Source: JAZKFT01 sp965246935
GTDB lineage: Bacteria; Bacteroidota; Bacteroidia; Chitinophagales; Chitinophagaceae
Assembly (NCBI GenBank): GCA_965246935.1
Contig: CBDFGC010000003.1
Location: 204,503 to 268,502 of the forward strand
DNA: 64,000 bases
Direction of reading: 5' to 3'
Both the position numbers and the translations under genes were made by a program. Positions 1 to 9,152 of the stretch are shown here, in pieces. Positions within the stretch are counted from its first letter, which is position 1, and every line of letters begins with the position of its first letter. A model generated the notes under the pieces. That model was not told the origin of the DNA, did no database searches, and saw only the letters and a program-made list of their open reading frames with translations.

Positions 1-2
1 AC

Positions 3-812
3 ACGCTGGAAACCAAAGGGATCAGCAACCTTTTCTTTGCCGGTCAGATTAATGGAACCACAGGTTATGAAGAAGCGGCCTGTCAGGGTTTAATGGCAGG
101 AATTAACGCTCATCAAAAAGCATTTCACCAGGAGCCGTTTATACTTGGCAGAAGCGAAGCCTATATTGGCGTATTGATAGATGACCTGATTAGTAAAGGC
201 ACAGACGAACCATACCGGATGTTCACCAGCCGGGCTGAGTTCCGTACTTTACTCCGTCAGGATAATGCCGACCTTCGCCTTACAGAGCGGAGCTATCGCA
301 TTGGCCTTGCCAGCCAGGAGCGGATGGAACGGGTAAAAACAAAGCAGGAAAATGTAGCAGCTATCTGCGGCATATTGAATGAAACTTTACTGGATGAAAA
401 CAGCGGTGTAAATGAATACCTGGTTTCCGTAAATAGTGCAACCATAACGGAAAAGCAGAAAGCTGCTAAAATTGTGCTTCGTCCCCAGGTTGCATTACAA
501 GCGTTGACTAATGCGGTACCATTGCTACAGTTACAGTTTGCAGGGTTTGACAATGAAACCCTGGAGCAGGCAGAAATTCAACTAAAGTATGCTACTTATA
601 TAGGAAAGGAGAAAGAATTGGTTCAGAAAATGAGTGATATGGAATCACTGATTATTCCGGATTCTTTTAATTATGACAAACTGAATGCATTATCCAGCGA
701 AGCCCGCCAGAAATTCTTAAAAGTCCGTCCACGTACGTTAGGGCAAGCAAGCCGTATCAGTGGTGTCAATCCAAGTGATGTGCAGATATTGATGGTATAT
801 ATGGGGAGGTAA
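3..812 (+). CDS. mnmG: MnmG (GidA), tRNA uridine-5-carboxymethylaminomethyl modification enzyme, C-terminal part
   Basis: The frame is open from base 3 and encodes the last 269 residues of MnmG. MnmG is the FAD/NADH-dependent partner of MnmE that installs the 5-carboxymethylaminomethyl group on wobble uridine of certain tRNAs. The visible part starts in the FAD-binding region, with FAGQINGTTGYEEAACQG, followed by the family signature DEPYRMFTSRAEFR and the helical C-terminal MnmE-interaction region ending in GVNPSDVQILMVYMGR. The start lies outside the window. The next gene begins about 250 bases downstream, beyond a palindromic repeat block, so co-transcription is uncertain. Confidence 0.96.
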   Translation, partial: TLETKGISNLFFAGQINGTTGYEEAACQGLMAGINAHQKAFHQEPFILGRSEAYIGVLIDDLISKGTDEPYRMFTSRAEFRTLLRQDNADLRLTERSYRIGLASQERMERVKTKQENVAAICGILNETLLDENSGVNEYLVSVNSATITEKQKAAKIVLRPQVALQALTNAVPLLQLQFAGFDNETLEQAEIQLKYATYIGKEKELVQKMSDMESLIIPDSFNYDKLNALSSEARQKFLKVRPRTLGQASRISGVNPSDVQILMVYMGR

Positions 813-814
813 CA

Positions 815-1014
815 GGTCGGCATCGCTCAACATGAATTGCAACTATTAACACTGCTACAGCGATGCCATCCTTATAGCAGTAACTTCGAAAGATTACTTA
901 AACATCAATGTTCATAATGCACTTATATTCTAATTGCTATCCAAATTACATCTATTAAGGACGGCATCGCCTCAGCATTCTTAAGGGCAACGTTCTAAAC
1001 AAGGGATGCCGACG
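815..1014. repeat. Two copies of a GGACGGCATCGC-type inverted repeat
   Basis: The mnmG-DUF853 spacer (813-1065) has no gene. It holds GGTCGGCATCGCT at 815-827 facing AGCGATGCCATCC at 859-871, then GGACGGCATCGC at 959-970 facing GGGATGCCGACG at 1003-1014. The same 12-mer occurs as a perfect inverted pair at 31516-31572, so this is a dispersed palindromic family. Confidence 0.75.
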
Positions 1015-1065
1015 TTATAACATCCGCCAACCCGACCTTTTTCCTACATTCATCTTTTTAATTTT

Positions 1066-2610
1066 ATGCCCGATACGAACAGCTTTTTACAGCAGATACA
1101 ACAAGCGTATACCTTCAAAGGCGATACTATTAAAATTGGTGCTGGCATGTTAGATGGTGAGGTGATTGCTGGTACGGAAGTAAGATTGCCCCTGAAAACC
1201 CTAAACCGGCATGGACTGATAGCCGGGGCTACAGGGACCGGTAAAACCAAAACCCTGCAAATGATTTCCGAATCGTTAAGCAGTATGAGCGTACCGGTTT
1301 TGGTAATGGACATTAAAGGAGACTTAAGCGGAATAGCCATGCCAGGCACCGTAAATGATTCAATATCAACACGTTGCCAAAAATTAAGTCTGATTTTTCA
1401 ACCGCAGGGAAATTCGGTTGAGCTTTTAAAATTGGGCGAAAAAATAAAGGGACTGCAAATGCGGGCCACGGTAAGTGAGTTTGGGCCCATCCTGATAAGT
1501 AAGATTTTAGGATTAAATGATACCCAGCAAGGACTGGTTGCACTGCTTTTTAAATATGCTGATGATAACCATTTGCCGCTGTTAGATTTAAAAGATTTTA
1601 CCAAAATGCTGCAGTACGTAGCCAATGAAGGCAAAGATGAAGTAGAAAAGGAATATGGTAAAATCTCTACTACCACTACAGGCACCATATTGCGAAAAGT
1701 GATTGAACTTCAGCAACAGGGCGCCGACCTTTTCTTTGGCGAGAAAAGCTTTGAAGTGGAAGACCTGATGCGAATTGATAACCAGGGAAAAGGCATTATC
1801 AGCGTACTGCGGCTAATGGATATGCAGGACAAGCCCAAGCTATTTAGCAGTTTTATGCTACAAATGTTGGCAGAATTATATGCTGTTTGCCCCGAAGAAG
1901 GCGATCTGGATCAACCCAAGCTGGTTATTTTTATTGATGAAGCCCACCTGATTTTTGAGGAGGCAAGTCAGGCACTGTTAGACCAGATTGAAACCATTAT
2001 CAAACTGATCCGTTCCAAAGGCATTGGCATTTATTTCTGTACGCAAAACCCCATGGATATTCCAGCCGGTGTGCTGGGCCAGTTGGGTTTAAAAATTCAA
2101 CATGCCTTACGGGCTTTTACTGCTGCCGACCGAAAAGTAATTAAGCAAACGGCAGAAAATTACCCGGAAACGGAATTTTACAAAACGGAAGATTTAATTA
2201 CGCAAATAGGCATTGGCGAAGCACTGGTAACATTGCTGAATGAAAAAGGGATACCTACACCGCTGGTACATACCATGCTTTGTCCGCCACGCAGCCGCAT
2301 GGATGTGTTGACAGATGCAGAAGCTGATTCGATCATCCATTCCTCACTCTTGAATAATAAGTATAGCCAGGTAATCGATAGCCAAAGTGCGTACGAAATG
2401 CTGACCGCTAAACTGCAGGAAGCGGCTAACAGTATAAAAGCCGTAACGGAAAATAAAAATCAGAAAGAAGCACCCAGTATGGTAGAAACTGTAATGGATA
2501 ATAGCATTGTAAAAAGTGCACTGCGAACAGCAGCTAATACACTTACACGGAGTTTACTGGGAGCATTGGGATTGGGGGGAAGGAGCCGGAGTGGAAAGAG
2601 TTTTTTTTAA
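1066..2610 (+). CDS. DUF853 / HerA-like ATPase (YjgR type)
   Basis: This 514-residue protein belongs to the DUF853 branch of HerA/FtsK-like ATPases, called YjgR in enterobacteria. The cellular role of the family is not established. The Walker A motif GATGTGKT lies near residue 54, just after LKTLNRHGLIA, and the Walker B strand LVIFIDEAHLIF near residue 286. IYFCTQNPMDIP is the sensor-like strand typical of the family. The C terminus, from about residue 465, is basic and ends in a Gly/Ser/Arg-rich tail (GLGGRSRSGKSFF). No signal peptide or membrane segment is seen, so it is cytoplasmic. The ATG at 1066 gives the usual family N terminus. It appears to be a single gene. Confidence 0.9.
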   Translation: MPDTNSFLQQIQQAYTFKGDTIKIGAGMLDGEVIAGTEVRLPLKTLNRHGLIAGATGTGKTKTLQMISESLSSMSVPVLVMDIKGDLSGIAMPGTVNDSISTRCQKLSLIFQPQGNSVELLKLGEKIKGLQMRATVSEFGPILISKILGLNDTQQGLVALLFKYADDNHLPLLDLKDFTKMLQYVANEGKDEVEKEYGKISTTTTGTILRKVIELQQQGADLFFGEKSFEVEDLMRIDNQGKGIISVLRLMDMQDKPKLFSSFMLQMLAELYAVCPEEGDLDQPKLVIFIDEAHLIFEEASQALLDQIETIIKLIRSKGIGIYFCTQNPMDIPAGVLGQLGLKIQHALRAFTAADRKVIKQTAENYPETEFYKTEDLITQIGIGEALVTLLNEKGIPTPLVHTMLCPPRSRMDVLTDAEADSIIHSSLLNNKYSQVIDSQSAYEMLTAKLQEAANSIKAVTENKNQKEAPSMVETVMDNSIVKSALRTAANTLTRSLLGALGLGGRSRSGKSFF

Positions 2611-2700
2611 TAGGGCACGTCAAATGAGAATGTATGTTCACTTCAGTAAAATATAATTGTTATCGGAAAGGTAGCTTCCGAATTACGTTAGTGTCAATTT

Positions 2701-4047
2701 ATGAACAACAGTAAACGGATATTTTATGCTTCCTTGCTCCTTTTCATTTCCTTACATGCAATTACGCAAAACGAAAAAACGGTTGTACCTGCTCCACAAC
2801 AATTAGCCGCACAAAATTTAGAATTTTACCTGTTTGCTCATTTCGGCCCCAATACATTTACCGGCATGGAATGGGGCCACGGCAATGAAAAGGAAGAAGT
2901 GTTTGCTCCGAGAAAGCTGGATTGCAGGCAATGGGCCCGTATAGCCAAGGCTGCCGGTGCAAAAGGTATTATTATCACCGCTAAGCACCATGATGGGTTT
3001 TGTCTTTGGCCAAGCAAATATTCTAAGCATACCATACGGGAAAGCGACTGGCAAAATGGAAAAGTTGACGTGCTGAAGGAATTATCCCAGGCTTGCCGGG
3101 AGTATGGAATTAAATTCGGCGTTTACCTTTCACCATGGGACAGGAACCATCCGAAATATGGCACTGCCGCTTACAATGATGTATTTGTAAATATGATGAA
3201 AGAAGTGCTGACGAATTATGGACCAGTGTGGGAACTTTGGTGGGATGGGGCTAACGGCGAAGGCCCAAATGGAAAAAGGCAGGAATACAATTGGAAACGG
3301 TTTAGAAAAACGGTACAAAAATTATCGCCGAATACCGTTGTATTTAGCGACGTTGGCCCAGGCCTGCGCTGGGTTGGCAATGAGCAGGGATTTGCCGGCG
3401 AAACCAATTGGTGCATGCTGAACACAAAAGGTTTTACACCCGGAAAAGGAGCGCCACCTTCCGACACTTTAAATACCGGAAATATATTTGGCAATCAATG
3501 GGTTTCCGCTGAATGTGATGTGAGCATCAGGCCCGGCTGGTTTTATCATAGCACAGAAAATGATAAAGTAAAAACGCCTGCAACACTTTTCAATATTTAT
3601 TTAAAATCGGTGGGCCGGGGTGCTAATTTACTGCTCAATATTCCACCCGATGATAACGGGTTATTCGCTCCGCAGGATTCAGCAGCAATTGTGCGCTTTA
3701 AACAGTTATTGACTGAGAATTTTTCCCACAACCTTGCCGGAAAAATAACTGATGATGGAAAAACATATACTGTTGTATTACACGAACCTGCAATTGTTAA
3801 TTGTGTAGTACTTCAGGAAAATATAGCACAAGGTCAGAACGTAGTGAAAGGGAAAATTTCTCTTTTGAAAAAGCATCAGGTGGTTATAGAAATTCCATTT
3901 ACAACAATCGGACGAAAGCGGATAATTAGTTTTCCAGCGATGGACGCAGATGAAGTAAAAGTTGAAATTTTGGAAACAAAAGCAAAAACAGTTATAAACT
4001 CAATTGAAGTGTATAAAATAGACGAGGCACTTGTTGAAAAGAAATAG
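2701..4047 (+). CDS. Exported alpha-L-fucosidase, GH29
   Basis: The protein has 448 residues. Residues 1-22 form a signal peptide (MNNSKRIFYASLLLFISLHAITQ), so it acts in the periplasm or outside the cell. The GH29 barrel follows, with FLYLFAHFGPNTFTGMEWG, the ITAKHHDGFCLWPSKYS block and the nucleophile strand VWELWWDGANGEG; the Asp in WWDG, near residue 182, is the expected catalytic nucleophile. The rest, after about residue 330, is a beta-sandwich-like tail. GH29 enzymes release alpha-linked fucose from glycans. The gene stands alone with no SusCD pair nearby, so the polysaccharide source cannot be inferred from context. Confidence 0.93.
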   Translation: MNNSKRIFYASLLLFISLHAITQNEKTVVPAPQQLAAQNLEFYLFAHFGPNTFTGMEWGHGNEKEEVFAPRKLDCRQWARIAKAAGAKGIIITAKHHDGFCLWPSKYSKHTIRESDWQNGKVDVLKELSQACREYGIKFGVYLSPWDRNHPKYGTAAYNDVFVNMMKEVLTNYGPVWELWWDGANGEGPNGKRQEYNWKRFRKTVQKLSPNTVVFSDVGPGLRWVGNEQGFAGETNWCMLNTKGFTPGKGAPPSDTLNTGNIFGNQWVSAECDVSIRPGWFYHSTENDKVKTPATLFNIYLKSVGRGANLLLNIPPDDNGLFAPQDSAAIVRFKQLLTENFSHNLAGKITDDGKTYTVVLHEPAIVNCVVLQENIAQGQNVVKGKISLLKKHQVVIEIPFTTIGRKRIISFPAMDADEVKVEILETKAKTVINSIEVYKIDEALVEKK

Positions 4048-4188
4048 TTAATAAGGTGTAGATATACTCAAATGAAAAATTCAAAATATATAGTAACTAC
4101 CATAAAAACCAATCTGATTATTGCAAAATAATTTGTAGAAATAGCACGTTAAACAAATATAGCTTCAACTTTTTAAAACTACCATTGC

Positions 4189-6090
4189 CTACTTCCGCAC
4201 AAACAACCTTCCCTGATCATCGTAATTAATCATTTCCTCATCCACCATATATTGCACCGTTTTTTCCAGCAACACTTTTCGTACAGGTATACGGCTATGT
4301 ATTTCGTCGGGCAGCAAAGGTTGTAGCAGTAAGGGGTTCAGCCGGGTAACCAATTCGTAAATCTCAGCATTTGTGGGTGGTACCTGTGCATTTTGCAGGC
4401 ATACATCGCAAATGCCGCAGGGTTCGGTTTGCGTATCGCCAAAATAATGGCGGATGATTTCACTGCGGCAAATAGCGGGCTTTGCCGCAAATTTAATAAT
4501 GGTGCCAATCCGTTGCTCGTACAGCTTTTTGCGTTCGGCATACGCTTTATGATTAATCTCTAATTCCTCTTTGGCTACCCGGTGGTACAGGAAATAAATT
4601 TGTGGTGTATCTTTTTGTGGCTGGTACTCAATAATATTATAAAAATGGAGCGATTGTAATTGACGCTTTACTTCATCCACCGGCAGCTTTGTTAGTTTAG
4701 CAATGCCTTCTTCATGAATAGAAACGAGGTTGCTGAAAATACCCTCATAGGTTCGCAGCAGGCATTTAATGATCGGCTCAAGCCCCGGCTCCCGTTTTTC
4801 GAATTCAAACAAATAATCTTTGTTCGTAATAAAACTACAACGACTGCGGATAAATACGTTTTCCTGGAATGAAATGTACTCTGCCTGCTCCAGCGTCTTC
4901 AACACATTAGCCACCATCCGGATATCCAGTTTCCACAGATCGCATAATTTTTTAATGTCAAAATCGTAGTAATTGGCTTCTCCCCCACCCTCCGGAATCC
5001 GTAAAAAATTGCACAGGCTCTGGTATACTTTCCGGATATCGTACATCACCGGGAATTTTTCTGCTGATAGTTTTTCCAGCTCCGCTAATTCCGCTTCGTT
5101 AAACAGCAACACGGCGTATGATTTTTTCCCGTCTCTTCCGGCACGGCCTGCTTCCTGGTAATAATTTTCCAGACATTCAGGGGTATCTGCATGAATCACG
5201 GTACGTACATCCGGCTTATCAATGCCCATACCAAATGCATTGGTGCAAACCATCACCCTTGTGCGGTTATCAATCCATTGCTGCTGCCGCAGGTTGCGCT
5301 GTTCTGTAGTAAGGCCGGCATGGTAAAAAGAAGCAATAATGCCATCCGCTTCCAGCAGTTTAGCAATATCCTGCGTACGGCGGCGGTTGCGGCAATAAAT
5401 AAGGGCACTGCCCGGTACCTTGGTGAGTATTTCTTTTATTTTATTGTACTTGCCGGGCAGGCAAAAAGCGCTGAACGACAAATTAGGCCGGGCAAATGAT
5501 TGCCTGAAAACGGCCTTCTTTTTAAATAACAATTTTTGGCAGATATCTTCCTGTACCAACTGCGTGGCCGATGCCGTAAGTGCCAGCACCGGTACGCCCG
5601 GCAACTCCTCCCTCAGGGCAGCTATGCTTAAATAAGCCGGTCGGAAATCATAGCCCCACTGCGAAATACAATGCGCCTCATCTACAGCTATCAGACTGAT
5701 ACTTAATTGCGGCAACCATTCCAAAAAAGTGTCGGACTGCAACCGTTCGGGCGACACATACAAAAATTTATACAAGCCATCCGCCGCATGCTGAAACGTG
5801 TTTTTAACATCAAAGAAACTCATACCACTCACTACGGCTGCAGCAGCAATGTTGCGCCGCCGCAAGTGCAGCACCTGGTCTTTCATCAGGGCAATCAGCG
5901 GACTTACTACCAGGCACAAACCCCCTTTTGCCAATGCCGGCACCTGGTAGCACAGACTTTTACCGCCTCCGGTAGGCAATAGTGCCAACACATCTCCTCC
6001 CTCCATCACCGCATTCATAATTTCCTCCTGCTGCGGCCTGAAAGAGGCGTAACCAAAATGCGTTTGTAAAATTTGATGAAGGGTTGCCAC
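4189..6090 (-). CDS. recQ: RecQ-family ATP-dependent DNA helicase
   Basis: This 633-residue SF2 3'-5' DNA helicase has the classical RecQ motifs. Motif 0 is FGYASFRPQQEEIM near residue 14, Walker A is LLPTGGGKSLCYQ near 37-48, the DEAH box is VDEAHCISQWGYDFRP near 137, and motif VI is QEAGRAGRDGK. The RecQ-Ct zinc site is seen in CRSEIIRHYFGD followed by CGICDVC near residue 565. A winged helix follows. The C terminus, from about residue 585, does not clearly match the HRDC domain of E. coli RecQ, which is common in the shorter Bacteroidota forms. It is divergent from the P-type ATPase gene, with a 190-base spacer that contains an inverted repeat. Confidence 0.95.
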   Translation of the reverse strand: MATLHQILQTHFGYASFRPQQEEIMNAVMEGGDVLALLPTGGGKSLCYQVPALAKGGLCLVVSPLIALMKDQVLHLRRRNIAAAAVVSGMSFFDVKNTFQHAADGLYKFLYVSPERLQSDTFLEWLPQLSISLIAVDEAHCISQWGYDFRPAYLSIAALREELPGVPVLALTASATQLVQEDICQKLLFKKKAVFRQSFARPNLSFSAFCLPGKYNKIKEILTKVPGSALIYCRNRRRTQDIAKLLEADGIIASFYHAGLTTEQRNLRQQQWIDNRTRVMVCTNAFGMGIDKPDVRTVIHADTPECLENYYQEAGRAGRDGKKSYAVLLFNEAELAELEKLSAEKFPVMYDIRKVYQSLCNFLRIPEGGGEANYYDFDIKKLCDLWKLDIRMVANVLKTLEQAEYISFQENVFIRSRCSFITNKDYLFEFEKREPGLEPIIKCLLRTYEGIFSNLVSIHEEGIAKLTKLPVDEVKRQLQSLHFYNIIEYQPQKDTPQIYFLYHRVAKEELEINHKAYAERKKLYEQRIGTIIKFAAKPAICRSEIIRHYFGDTQTEPCGICDVCLQNAQVPPTNAEIYELVTRLNPLLLQPLLPDEIHSRIPVRKVLLEKTVQYMVDEEMINYDDQGRLFVRK

Positions 6091-6112
6091 AAGAACAAAA
6101 TTAAGAAGAAAG

Positions 6113-6199
6113 ATTTCGCACAGAGCTAAGGAGGAAAGGAGGAATACATTTCATGGTGCCATTGTACTTCTCTGTGTTCTCCTTGGCTCTGTGCGAAAT
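6113..6199. repeat. 14-bp perfect inverted repeat between recQ and the P-type ATPase gene
   Basis: ATTTCGCACAGAGC at 6113-6126 is repeated as its exact reverse complement at 6186-6199. The intervening purine-rich tract (aaggaggaaaggagga) is partly complementary to ttctccttgg near the right arm. It resembles the 'cacagag' dispersed repeats common in Bacteroidota intergenic DNA. It sits in the divergent promoter region of two genes. Confidence 0.7.
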
Positions 6200-6282
6200 A
6201 TTGTATTTCCCACAACGATGTTGCAATCATTTTTTCCATAGCCTATAACAACTTCCCCATTCATCAGTTGTTATTTTGTAGT

Positions 6283-8406
6283 ATGGAACCCGTAAAATGG
6301 AAAGTAGATGGAATGGACTGCGCAAGCTGCGCTGCTTCCATTACCAAAAGCCTGCAAAAGCAGGGCATGAGCCAAATAAAAGTAAATCATATCAACGGCA
6401 ACGTATCTTTTGAAACAGCTGCTGAAGCAGATATTAATACTGCCGCCCAGGCAGTTGAATCCTTAGGGTATAAAGTAAATACCGGTAACACGGCTGCTCA
6501 CCACGATCATGACCATAGTGGTAAAGGATTCGATAAAAACCTGCTGTATTTTGTTACCTGTCTGCCATTTACTTTGTTATTAATGGCCCATATGTGGCTG
6601 CCCTGGATGTGGCTGCATAATCCCTATGTACAGTTGGCACTTACGCTACCTGTGTATCTGTTAGGGATGAATTTCTTTGGAAGAAGTGCCTGGAAAAATC
6701 TGCGCAAGGGCAATTTTCACATGAATGTACTAATTGCCTTAGGAGCCACGGCGGCTATGGTATATAGCTGCATCGGGTTGTTTACAGCGCAGGCACATCC
6801 ATATCTTTTTTTCGAAACAGCCGCTTCCATTATTACAATTGTGTTTTTTGGCAATTGGCTGGAGCATATAAGTGTAAGTGCTACACAACGGCAAATCAAA
6901 AAGCTTACCCATCAGCAACCGGTAATGGCCAATATGATTGCTTATGACAATGAACACCAGGAACAGGTTTTTCCGATAGAAAACAAAGACCTGAAAAGCG
7001 GCGATTTAATCCTGATCCGCACCGGTGAAGAAGTGCCGGCCGACTGCAAAATACTAAGCGGGGAAGCTGAAGTAAACGAAGCCATCATTACCGGGGAAAG
7101 CCTGCCGCTGCATAAGAAGCAAAATGATATACTGATTGGCGGAAGCGTCATCAGCAACGGGCAGGTAAAATGCTATGTAACCGCCTCCGGCGATGATACC
7201 GTACGAAGCGGTATTGTGCGGCTGATGCAGGAAGCTCAAAACCATAAGCCGCCGGTGCAGCAACTGGCCGATAAGATCAGTGGCATTTTTGTACCTACCG
7301 TTTTAATTATTGCCGGGCTTACGCTGGTGCTGAACATGCTGATTGGCAGCTACACTTTTGCCGAAAGCCTGATGCGCAGTATTGCCGTACTGGTAATTGC
7401 CTGCCCCTGTGCCATGGGCCTGGCCACACCGGCAGCGCTGGCAGTAGGCATGGGCCGTGCTGCCCGGAAGGGCATCCTGTACGCAAAGCCCGAAAGTATG
7501 GAACTGTTCCGAACGATCAGGCAAATGGTGTTCGACAAAACCGGTACACTCACCAAGGGTAATTTCTCTGTTTCACAGTTTAAAGTCACAGACCCAAACA
7601 TTTCTGAAGCCGATTTTAAGACCATCGTGTTTTCATTGGAGAAGTGGAGCTCCCACCCTATTGCCCGCAGCATCACCAATAGCTGGCAGCAAAAGGAAAC
7701 CCTGAAATGGAAAAGCACAGCGGAAATAAAAGGGTTAGGAATGAAGGCTACTGATAAAGATGGGAATGAATACAAAATTGGTTCGGCTAAAATTAATGCC
7801 GGTATTTCGGAAGGAAATCATCATTTGTACGTGGTAAAAAACGGAGCCGTTATTGGCTGGATAGATGTGGAAGATGAGCTGCGGCCTGAAGCAGAAGCCG
7901 TAGTTGCTTATTGCAGGCAACAAGGTATCCGCACTATTTTATTAAGCGGTGATACAAAAGCAAAATGTGAAGCCATTGCACAAAAATTAGGTATTGAGGA
8001 AGTGCTGGCAGCGCAAACGCCGGAACAAAAACTGCAACAGGTAGAGCGGCTTTGTGCCTTAGCCCCTACTGCTATGGCAGGTGATGGCATTAATGATGCG
8101 CCGGCACTGGCCAAAGCCACCATCAGTATTTCACTGGCACAGGCATCGCAACTGGCTATCCAAAGCGCATCAGTGGTGCTTACCAATGGTGGGTTGCAGC
8201 GGTTGCCGCAGGCCATGCAGTTAGGCAAAGCCACGTACAATACCGTACGAAGCAATTTGTTCTGGGCATTTATTTACAATATCGTTGCCATTCCGGTAGC
8301 GGCGCTTGGCTACCTGCGGCCAGAGTGGGGCGCTCTGATTATGGGTGGCAGTGACGTGATATTGGCACTGAACAGTTTGTGGCTGGGGATAAGACCGATC
8401 CGGTAG
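6283..8406 (+). CDS. Heavy-metal P1B-type ATPase, probably Cu(I)-exporting
   Basis: The product has 707 residues from the ATG at 6283; the frame also extends upstream to a TTG that I reject. An N-terminal HMA domain carries GMDCASCAAS near residue 10. A His/Asp-rich linker (HHDHDHSGKG) precedes the first membrane helix. Motifs seen are TGES in the actuator domain, the ion-channel motif CPC in VLVIACPCAMGLATPAA, the phosphorylation site DKTGTLTKG, the HP dipeptide in SSHPIARS and GDGINDAP. TM7 has YN (FIYNIVAIPVAA), which favours Cu(I). TM8 reads MGGSDVILALNSL, with Ser-Asp where copper pumps usually have Ser-Ser. It would export cytosolic metal across the inner membrane. No copper regulator or chaperone lies beside it. 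Confidence 0.93.
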   Translation: MEPVKWKVDGMDCASCAASITKSLQKQGMSQIKVNHINGNVSFETAAEADINTAAQAVESLGYKVNTGNTAAHHDHDHSGKGFDKNLLYFVTCLPFTLLLMAHMWLPWMWLHNPYVQLALTLPVYLLGMNFFGRSAWKNLRKGNFHMNVLIALGATAAMVYSCIGLFTAQAHPYLFFETAASIITIVFFGNWLEHISVSATQRQIKKLTHQQPVMANMIAYDNEHQEQVFPIENKDLKSGDLILIRTGEEVPADCKILSGEAEVNEAIITGESLPLHKKQNDILIGGSVISNGQVKCYVTASGDDTVRSGIVRLMQEAQNHKPPVQQLADKISGIFVPTVLIIAGLTLVLNMLIGSYTFAESLMRSIAVLVIACPCAMGLATPAALAVGMGRAARKGILYAKPESMELFRTIRQMVFDKTGTLTKGNFSVSQFKVTDPNISEADFKTIVFSLEKWSSHPIARSITNSWQQKETLKWKSTAEIKGLGMKATDKDGNEYKIGSAKINAGISEGNHHLYVVKNGAVIGWIDVEDELRPEAEAVVAYCRQQGIRTILLSGDTKAKCEAIAQKLGIEEVLAAQTPEQKLQQVERLCALAPTAMAGDGINDAPALAKATISISLAQASQLAIQSASVVLTNGGLQRLPQAMQLGKATYNTVRSNLFWAFIYNIVAIPVAALGYLRPEWGALIMGGSDVILALNSLWLGIRPIR

Positions 8407-8432
8407 AAGGCAGGAAATCAGTAGCGGCTTCC

Positions 8433-8464
8433 ACTCCTGGAAAGTTCCCAAACTTTCCAGGAGT
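8433..8464. terminator. Strong hairpin after the P-type ATPase gene
   Basis: ACTCCTGGAAAGTT at 8433-8446 is followed by a 4-base loop and its exact reverse complement at 8451-8464. It begins 27 bases after the ATPase stop codon. The T-tract is weak (gtttagttc), so it could be a terminator or simply one of the palindromic repeats. The rest of the 8407-8698 spacer shows no gene. Confidence 0.45.
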
Positions 8465-8698
8465 TTAGTTCGGGAGGCCAAAAAGGAAAGAACAGACAGC
8501 GAATTTTTTTGGAAACGGACAGCAATATTTCATAAGGCAGCATTGGCCCCGATGATTTCGGGGCTCCATTGGGTGGTATATTTTCATGGCATCTTCCCCT
8601 CTGTACATCAGCATCATTAATGGACACTTTATGTAAATATTAGTTTATATTAACATAAAATTTGTCTAATTAATCTGTTTCAAACCTTTTCCTTATAA

Positions 8699-9118
8699 AT
8701 GGAATTTATTTTCACGTTATCTAAACTGGAAGCTACCGTTCAGCAATTTTTACAGCAGCTTACCGATAAAAAGGTAGTTGCTTTTCATGGGCAAATGGGA
8801 GCAGGAAAAACTACCTTCATCAGTGCTTTATGCAAAGCAATAGGAGTTACCGATGCGGCCAGTAGTCCTACTTTTTCCATCATCAACCAGTATACAACCA
8901 GCAGTGGCCAAATCATTTACCACATGGACTGGTATCGCCTGAAAGATGAAGAGGAAGCCCTGCAGGCCGGTGTGGAAGATGCCTTGTACAGCGGCCATCT
9001 TTGCCTGGTGGAATGGCCGGAACGGGCAACCGGTTTGTTACCGGATGATACACTTCACGTAAAACTGGAACTGGTGGATGAAGGAAAACGAAGGCTTACC
9101 ATTGGCATGAAGGAATAA
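8699..9118 (+). CDS. tsaE: TsaE, ATPase of the tRNA threonylcarbamoyladenosine (t6A) system
   Basis: The product has 139 residues, the normal TsaE length. Walker A is FHGQMGAGKTTFI near residue 30. SSPTFSIINQY is the switch region characteristic of the family, and HMDWYRLKDEEEALQAGVEDAL is the conserved block, followed by LVEWPERA. TsaE works with TsaB and TsaD to make t6A37 on ANN-decoding tRNAs, and is usually essential. Its partners are not in this window. The gene ends 34 bases before the convergent serine-hydrolase gene. Confidence 0.96.
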   Translation: MEFIFTLSKLEATVQQFLQQLTDKKVVAFHGQMGAGKTTFISALCKAIGVTDAASSPTFSIINQYTTSSGQIIYHMDWYRLKDEEEALQAGVEDALYSGHLCLVEWPERATGLLPDDTLHVKLELVDEGKRRLTIGMKE

Positions 9119-9152
9119 TATTTCAACATACCAATCAGTACCGATCAAAAAA

